Made by a program: the position numbers and the translations under genes | Notes under the pieces: model-generated | What the model was told of the DNA's origin: nothing | The model's database searches: none | Seen by the model: only the letters and a program-made list of their open reading frames with translations | Origin: Pseudoalteromonas luteoviolacea | Lineage (GTDB): Bacteria; Pseudomonadota; Gammaproteobacteria; Enterobacterales; Alteromonadaceae | Direction of reading: 5' to 3' | Length of the DNA: 64,000 bases | Assembly: GCF_021654285.1 (NCBI RefSeq) | Contig: NZ_JAKFZS010000002.1 | Span: 124,001-188,000 of the forward strand | Part shown: positions 59,101 to 64,000 of the stretch, piece after piece | Layout of the letters: every line of letters starts with the position of its first letter | Position numbering within the stretch: the stretch's first letter is position 1

Positions 59101-61770
59101 ATGTTGAACACTAAAGTAACTAAAGCTGTGCGTATTGCACTCGCGTTTGGTGCTGCTTCTTCAGCTGCATTTGCTACTAATGCTGTAGCTGCAGAAGGTG
59201 CAGAAAAAGTAGAACGTATCGAAGTAACTGGCTCACGTATCAAACGCGTTGATATGGAAGGTGCAAGCCCTGTAGAAGTTATCACAACTGCTGAATTTGA
59301 AAGCCAAGGCCGTGTATCGGTTGCTGAAGCACTACAAAGTGTTACATCTAACAGCTTTGGTTCGATTGCACCTGCATCAGGTAACAGTGCGCAATCACAA
59401 AATACAGTAAGCTTACTAGGTGCTGGTGCCGGCCGTACACTAGTATTGGTTGATGGTAAGCGCCTTGGTGGTTCTCCATCACTGAATGCAGGTGGTGCAA
59501 ACCTAAGCTCAATCCCAATGGCGGCAGTTGAGCGCATTGAAATCCTTAAAGATGGTGCATCAGCTATCTATGGTTCTGACGCTATCGCAGGTGTTATCAA
59601 TGTTATCTTGAAAAAAGATTTTGAAGGTGCAGCATTTGATATCCAAGTAGGTCGCCCAGAAGCTGACGGCGGTGAGACGAAGCAAATGTCACTATCGTTC
59701 GGTGTAAGTTCAGACAAAGGCAACATCACGTTTGTATACGACCATCAAGAGCGTCGTGCTATTTTCGACCGCGATCGAGACTACACGAAAGCAACATGGG
59801 AAGATAAAAACGGTGATGGCTTAATCTCAGCTGGTGACGAAACGACAGGTATTAGCGTTTTTGGAGCGACTATTGTAGATAGTGAAGGAAACCATCACGC
59901 ATCACCAAAGTGTAATGAATTGAAAAATACCGTACCTGGTTTTGTTGGTATCCTTGACCAAGGCACAGGTAATGGTGGTATTGGTAATGGTGAAGTGTGT
60001 GGTTATGCTTTTGCAGACGTATCGGCAAATATGGCATCGACAAAACGTGACTCTATCATGACTAGCCTTGCGTACGAATTAACAGATGATATCGAACTAT
60101 ACGCGCGTGGTATGTTCAGTCGTAATGACTCATTTGGCCGTTATGCACCAGCTGCTGCGTTGTGGACTAACATGTCAGCAGACAATGAGCACAACCCATT
60201 AGATGAAGTTGCTAAAGGTAAGTTTCGCTGGTACCAACTTGGTAACCGAGATGGTGAAGTAACCGATTATCAGCAAGACTACTTGTTAGGTCTTAAAGGT
60301 ATGTTTGGTGACACAGCTGAGTGGGAAGTGTCTTATCACAAAGCACGCCTTGATTACCGTACTGCGGGTCGTTACTACCTAAGCTACTCAGGTCTTGCAT
60401 ACAATGCGCAAGAAAACATTGATATGGGTTCTGAGCAAGGCATCAATAACATGCGTGCGACAACGTATGTTGAAAGCCAGAGCGATCTTGACCACTTCTT
60501 TGCCGGTCTTGGCTTTGAATTTGGTGAACTTGAAGGCGGTATGATCAGCCACTATATTGGTGGTGAGTACTTCGAAGAAGTTTTAGACTCAAAGTTTGAT
60601 GCACAAAGCGATGCGAAGCTAGTAGGCGGTAACGCAGGTGGATCAGGTATGGGTGAGCGCGACGTAACCGCTTTATTCTACGAAGTTGCATTCCCAATAT
60701 TTGACAACTTAATTGTAAGTGCGGCATACCGTTATGATGACTACAGCGACTTTGGCAGTGTAGGTAACCCAAGTGTTAAACTTGAGTACCGTCCATTTGA
60801 TGACCTACTAGTTCGTGGCTCATATTCAGAAGGTTTCCGTGCACCAACGCTAAAAGAGCTATATGGTGCAGAGTCAGAGGGTAGCCCTGTAACAACTGAT
60901 TATGTAGCATGTAAAAATGGTCTACCTGCTGGCGCAAGTGAAGATCAAGTTCGCGAAGCGTATCTAAACTGCCCGCAAAGTGCTTATAATGAGCTAAGAA
61001 AGAGCAATGAAAACCTAGGCGCAGAAGAGTCTACGTATGTCAACTTAGGTGTTGTTTACTCTGGCTTTGAAGATGTAGCGATTAAGGTGGATTACTTTGA
61101 GCTTGAGATTGACAATGTAATTTCATTAATCACTATTCAAGACCTTGTGCACATTGAAAATGGTAACAAGCTTAATGAAGTTTATGCTAAGTTCCCTGAA
61201 GTGAAGTTAAGCCGTGCTGCTAATGGTGCGATTGAAGGTTACTCACACACGCAATATGCAAATGGCTCATTCATGTCGCGTAAAGGTTTTGACATTGATT
61301 TGTCTTACAACCTAGATACAAGTTTCGGTGAGTTTAAATTTAAGAAAGTAACTACTGTACTTACTGAAGTAGGTGAAGACGTTTATTTCTCAGGTCCTAT
61401 GAGTAACCAAAAAGGTGCTCCGCAGCAGCCAGAATGGCGCTCTCAGTTCACAGTTAACTTCTCTGCAGATAGCTACGCAGTAAACTGGACAACTGACATT
61501 ATCGCAGGCACTCACGAAAGTGATGTGGTACAAGTAGATTCAACTGGTAACCCTTATATTGTTTATTCTGGTGATGTACCAACTTATGTAACTCATAACT
61601 TGAATGTGAAATATTTCACAGAGAGCTATGGTACATTTACTGTAGGCGCACGTAACCTATTTGACAAAGGCGTACTATTTGATAGTAACGATAATTGGAT
61701 CAACGACTCAATGTACAACTCTGGTCACATCGGTCGTGAACTATTTGCAGGTTACAGCATCAGCTTCTAA
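59101..61770 (+). CDS. TonB-dependent outer-membrane receptor 1
   Basis: An 889-aa TonB-dependent receptor. A signal peptide (about 1-29, ending AVAAEG) leads to a TonB-box-like EKVERIEVTGSRIKR. The plug (about 40-170; VAEALQSVTSNSFG, RTLVLVDGKRLGG, VERIEILKDGASAIYGSDAI, AGVINVILKKD) and the 22-strand barrel follow, ending in GYSISF with a terminal aromatic as expected for BAM insertion. Such receptors import iron complexes, cobalamin, peptides or oligosaccharides using TonB energy. The substrate is unknown, and there is no nearby ligand-specific enzyme. AGGGAGAATCAC before ATG is a strong ribosome site, shared with the next receptor. Confidence 0.94.
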   Translation: MLNTKVTKAVRIALAFGAASSAAFATNAVAAEGAEKVERIEVTGSRIKRVDMEGASPVEVITTAEFESQGRVSVAEALQSVTSNSFGSIAPASGNSAQSQNTVSLLGAGAGRTLVLVDGKRLGGSPSLNAGGANLSSIPMAAVERIEILKDGASAIYGSDAIAGVINVILKKDFEGAAFDIQVGRPEADGGETKQMSLSFGVSSDKGNITFVYDHQERRAIFDRDRDYTKATWEDKNGDGLISAGDETTGISVFGATIVDSEGNHHASPKCNELKNTVPGFVGILDQGTGNGGIGNGEVCGYAFADVSANMASTKRDSIMTSLAYELTDDIELYARGMFSRNDSFGRYAPAAALWTNMSADNEHNPLDEVAKGKFRWYQLGNRDGEVTDYQQDYLLGLKGMFGDTAEWEVSYHKARLDYRTAGRYYLSYSGLAYNAQENIDMGSEQGINNMRATTYVESQSDLDHFFAGLGFEFGELEGGMISHYIGGEYFEEVLDSKFDAQSDAKLVGGNAGGSGMGERDVTALFYEVAFPIFDNLIVSAAYRYDDYSDFGSVGNPSVKLEYRPFDDLLVRGSYSEGFRAPTLKELYGAESEGSPVTTDYVACKNGLPAGASEDQVREAYLNCPQSAYNELRKSNENLGAEESTYVNLGVVYSGFEDVAIKVDYFELEIDNVISLITIQDLVHIENGNKLNEVYAKFPEVKLSRAANGAIEGYSHTQYANGSFMSRKGFDIDLSYNLDTSFGEFKFKKVTTVLTEVGEDVYFSGPMSNQKGAPQQPEWRSQFTVNFSADSYAVNWTTDIIAGTHESDVVQVDSTGNPYIVYSGDVPTYVTHNLNVKYFTESYGTFTVGARNLFDKGVLFDSNDNWINDSMYNSGHIGRELFAGYSISF

Positions 61771-61797
61771 TCTGTACATTTGATTTATCAAATTATC

Positions 61798-61824
61798 AAG
61801 CCTCGCTTTATGCGAGGCTTTTTT
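61798..61824 (+). terminator. Intrinsic terminator of TonB receptor 1
   Basis: AAGCCTCGC / GCGAGGCTT perfect 9-bp stem with a 5-base loop, then TTTT. It lies 28 bases past the stop. Confidence 0.92.
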
Positions 61825-61825
61825 G

Positions 61826-62370
61826 TTTCTCCTCTTAAATCCTCAGCAGTAACTTTGCCCTGTAACCCTCGGAACAAAAAACTTTGAATCCTAGCCTTAA
61901 TGTTTTTGTGACTTATTGGTTTGTTTTTAGAAATAAATGAATTGATATTTTACTTTGATGTGAAAGTGGTTCTTTTTGTATCAAAAAATGGGTTCAAGTT
62001 TTAATTTTGTTTCTTTTTCAGTGACTTTTTTTGTTTGATTTACTTTTTTGTATCAAATTTTGTTTGTTTACACATATTTAACCGTGGTTTGCTTTCTGTT
62101 TTTAAGTTATAACCTATTGTTTTTTAGGTGTTTTATTTGAAAATGTAATTTGTTTGTTAAAAGGGTACGGGTTTTAAAGGTTTTTTATTGTGTATTTTGA
62201 TCCAATCTATGTAATCTCTGGTTTGTTATTTTATTTGGTACTTGATCAAATATTCAGCCAAAAAAAATAAATGCTTTAATTTCAATGTTTTAATGTTTTT
62301 TTGTTGTTTTCTTTGTAACTTTATGTGTGAAATAATGTTGATTTTTGAGGTTATAAGTGCAATAAAATTG
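61826..62370. other. T-rich intergenic region between the two receptors
   Basis: About 545 bases, strikingly T-rich on the plus strand with many TTTGTTT runs. No gene, hairpin or repeat with clear structure was seen. It separates two independent transcription units. Confidence 0.5.
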
Positions 62371-62400
62371 TTGACGATAAGGGCAGGTATTGTTTAGTAT
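62371..62400 (+). promoter_or_regulatory. Predicted sigma-70 promoter of TonB receptor 2
   Basis: TTGACG (62371-62376), an 18-base spacer, TAGTAT (62395-62400). It is identical in both hexamers and in spacing to the promoter of receptor 1. The -10 end is 96 bases before the ATG, against 95 for receptor 1. Confidence 0.72.
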
Positions 62401-62496
62401 TCCTGCAATGAGTTGCTTAAATGGCAACAATAAAAAATTGGCTAACGCCATTTATATAATTATAACCACTCAAAAGGGTGGTCCAGGGAGATTCAA
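62401..62496 (+). promoter_or_regulatory. Structured leader of TonB receptor 2
   Basis: Three small hairpins: GTTGC / GCAAC near 62412-62428, TGGC / GCCA at 62439-62450, and CCACTC / GGGTGG at 62466-62481. The last ends just before the GGGAG ribosome site. They could modulate translation. I do not recognise a named riboswitch. Confidence 0.4.
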
Positions 62497-64000
62497 ATGT
62501 TAAACAATCAAGTGACCAAGGCAGTGCGCTTAGCATTGGCTTTAGGTGCTGTTTCAGCATCTGGTTTTGTAGCTGCTAATGAAGCAGGTGAACAAGAAGT
62601 AGAACGTATCGAGATCACAGGTTCAGCTATCAAGCGTACTGATCTTGAAGGCGCTTTACCTGTTGACGTGATCGATGCAACAGACATCGCAAAGTCTGGT
62701 GTAACAAGTGTGCCAGATTTAATCGCAAACATCCCTTCAATGCAGGGCTTCACAGCTGCAGGTGAGTCTGTAGGTGGCGGCGGTGGCGGTGTTCAAACTG
62801 CTTCACTACGTGACCTTGGTGCTGAATACACGCTTGTTTTAGTAAACGGCCGTCGTATGGCGTCGTCTGACTCAGGTTCAAGTATCGATATCAACTCTAT
62901 TCCATTGTCAGCAATCAAGCGTGTTGAAATTCTTAAAGATGGTGCGTCTGCACTGTATGGCTCTGACGCTATTGCTGGTGTTGTAAACTTTATTCTTAAA
63001 GATGATGTGCAAGAAACGACTATCAGTGCACGTTATGACAAGCCAAAAGACACTTCAAGCTCAAACTTTGCAATCACAACTGGTTTTGGTGATTTAGGCA
63101 GCGATGGCTTTAACGTAATGGTAAGCTTTAGCCGTGATGAGCAAGATAACTTAAGATCTGTAGATCGTGATTTCGCTAAAACTGGTTTTTTACAGTTTGA
63201 ACACGCAGGGCAAGACCTTGTTGCAATAGCAGGTTCTGCAAATGCGATTCCTGGTAATGCTTATGTAACGTACAATGAAGTAAATGCGAATGGCGAATAT
63301 AACCTCAACGACGATGGTGATAAGATAGTTAAGACTTATGCGCTAAACCCGTATAAGGAAGCAAATGGTTCTTGTCACACTACAAGTGCTCCAGCTGGTA
63401 ATGCATGTCAGTTTGATTATACAAGTACGCTTGAAATTCAACCTGAGAGTGAGCGTAACAACTTATTCTTACAAGGTACATTTGCAGTAAATGATGATAC
63501 TGAAGCGTATGTAACTGCTTCTGCTTCTGAATTCAAAATGACGACGCGTATCGCGCCTTACCCAACAGGTGGCTTTGTACTTAACAGAAAGAAAGGTGAA
63601 GAGTCTGCTTTTGTTAACGATAACGTTATCAAGTATCTACCTACTGACTATATAGATGCCAATGGCGTTAAACAAAATGTTCTAGAAGAAAGAACAGGCC
63701 CAGTTACTGCTCGTTGGCGTGTACTTCCAGGCGGCAATCGTACTGACGAGTTCAATACATCAACAACACATTTCGTAGCTGGTCTTCGTGGTGATTTTGG
63801 TGAGTGGAACTATGATGTAGCGGTTACAGCGTCAGATGCAGAGCGTGAGCAGACACGTATTACAGGTTATCCGATACAAGATCAGTTCATTCCACTTGTT
63901 GAGTCTGGTGAAGTTAACATTTTCGCAGACCCTGATTCACTAACGGATGAGCAAAACCAAGCCGTTCGTAATACTATGTTCAGTGGTCTATGGGATACAA
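62497..64000 (+). CDS. TonB-dependent outer-membrane receptor 2, 3'-truncated
   Basis: The first 501 codons of a second TonB-dependent receptor; the frame is open to the window end. Its signal peptide (MLNNQVTKAVRLALALGAVS) is nearly the same as that of receptor 1 (MLNTKVTKAVRIALAFGAAS). Then come VERIEITGSAIKRTD, the plug (VTSVPDLIANIPS, a run of Gly, SLRDLGAEYTLVLVNGRRMA, IKRVEILKDGASALYGSDAI) and the start of the barrel. The plug glycine run (GGGGGG) and the loop sequences differ from receptor 1, so a different ligand is likely. Start and ribosome site (GGGAGATTCAA) are clear. Confidence 0.93.
   Translation, partial: MLNNQVTKAVRLALALGAVSASGFVAANEAGEQEVERIEITGSAIKRTDLEGALPVDVIDATDIAKSGVTSVPDLIANIPSMQGFTAAGESVGGGGGGVQTASLRDLGAEYTLVLVNGRRMASSDSGSSIDINSIPLSAIKRVEILKDGASALYGSDAIAGVVNFILKDDVQETTISARYDKPKDTSSSNFAITTGFGDLGSDGFNVMVSFSRDEQDNLRSVDRDFAKTGFLQFEHAGQDLVAIAGSANAIPGNAYVTYNEVNANGEYNLNDDGDKIVKTYALNPYKEANGSCHTTSAPAGNACQFDYTSTLEIQPESERNNLFLQGTFAVNDDTEAYVTASASEFKMTTRIAPYPTGGFVLNRKKGEESAFVNDNVIKYLPTDYIDANGVKQNVLEERTGPVTARWRVLPGGNRTDEFNTSTTHFVAGLRGDFGEWNYDVAVTASDAEREQTRITGYPIQDQFIPLVESGEVNIFADPDSLTDEQNQAVRNTMFSGLWDT

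Noticed and set aside
62401-62496. Known riboswitch before TonB receptor 2
   Set aside because: The leader has three small hairpins but no cobalamin, TPP or other riboswitch core I recognise, and receptor 1's leader is less structured.

Overview
The window looks like a chromosomal segment of a marine gammaproteobacterium, most likely Pseudoalteromonas or a close relative. This is inferred from moderate-to-low GC, an AT-rich intergenic style, two large TonB-dependent receptors with near-identical signal peptides, a flavin L-amino-acid oxidase, CadC-type membrane regulators, YbaM, PriC and ImuABC. I saw no rRNA, tRNA, insertion sequence, integrase, prophage module or CRISPR array.

Layout. 1-4.8 kb: the 3' end of an MFS transporter, a PhoD-like phosphatase carrying fibronectin type II modules, and an unknown exported modular protein. 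4.9-10.9 kb: a mutagenic SOS block, with a SRAP/YedK protein divergent from imuA-imuB-dnaE2; a textbook LexA box lies between them. 11.06-11.45 kb: a 26-bp tandem repeat array of about 15 units. 11.5-17.6 kb: a small membrane protein, a large propeller sensor kinase, an exported protein and a membrane diguanylate cyclase. 17.9-19.8 kb: an alkylation-repair pair, an Ada-AlkA fusion translationally coupled to Ogt. 19.9-22.4 kb: NAD salvage (nadM-Nudix and nadV). 22.5-27.2 kb: HddA/HddC heptose-nucleotide enzymes and several unknowns. 27.3-32.6 kb: an EamA transporter, a minimal membrane-anchored CadC-like regulator, an HslV-like Ntn hydrolase, a cysteine-free Sir2 protein overlapping an acetyltransferase, and small genes. 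32.6-36.5 kb: an alcohol dehydrogenase, a MATE transporter remnant and an OmpR-type two-component system.

36.5-45 kb: two spondin-domain exported proteins, then a TPP 2-oxo-acid decarboxylase and an FAD L-amino-acid oxidase in tandem, facing a CadC-TPR regulator, then a GH16-like exported protein. 45-49.4 kb: an RND permease and its adaptor. 49.9-51.7 kb: an internally duplicated protein, a NEP1-like (NPP1) protein with an intact heptapeptide, YbaM and a ComFB-domain protein. 51.9-58.6 kb: a dinG-TSUP-priC-HDAC operon divergent from DNA polymerase II. 59.1-64 kb: two paralogous TonB-dependent receptors with matching promoter and leader geometry; the second runs off the window.

DNA damage tolerance is a recurring theme: SRAP, ImuABC, Ada-AlkA, Ogt, DinG, PriC and Pol II all lie within 64 kb. 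A second theme is exported or surface biology: phosphatase, spondin proteins, GH16, NPP1 protein and TonB receptors. The least explained parts are the Ntn hydrolase / zinc-less sirtuin / GNAT cluster, the 26-bp array, and the oxidase-decarboxylase pair with its private regulator. All functional calls come from reading motifs; no database search was run.
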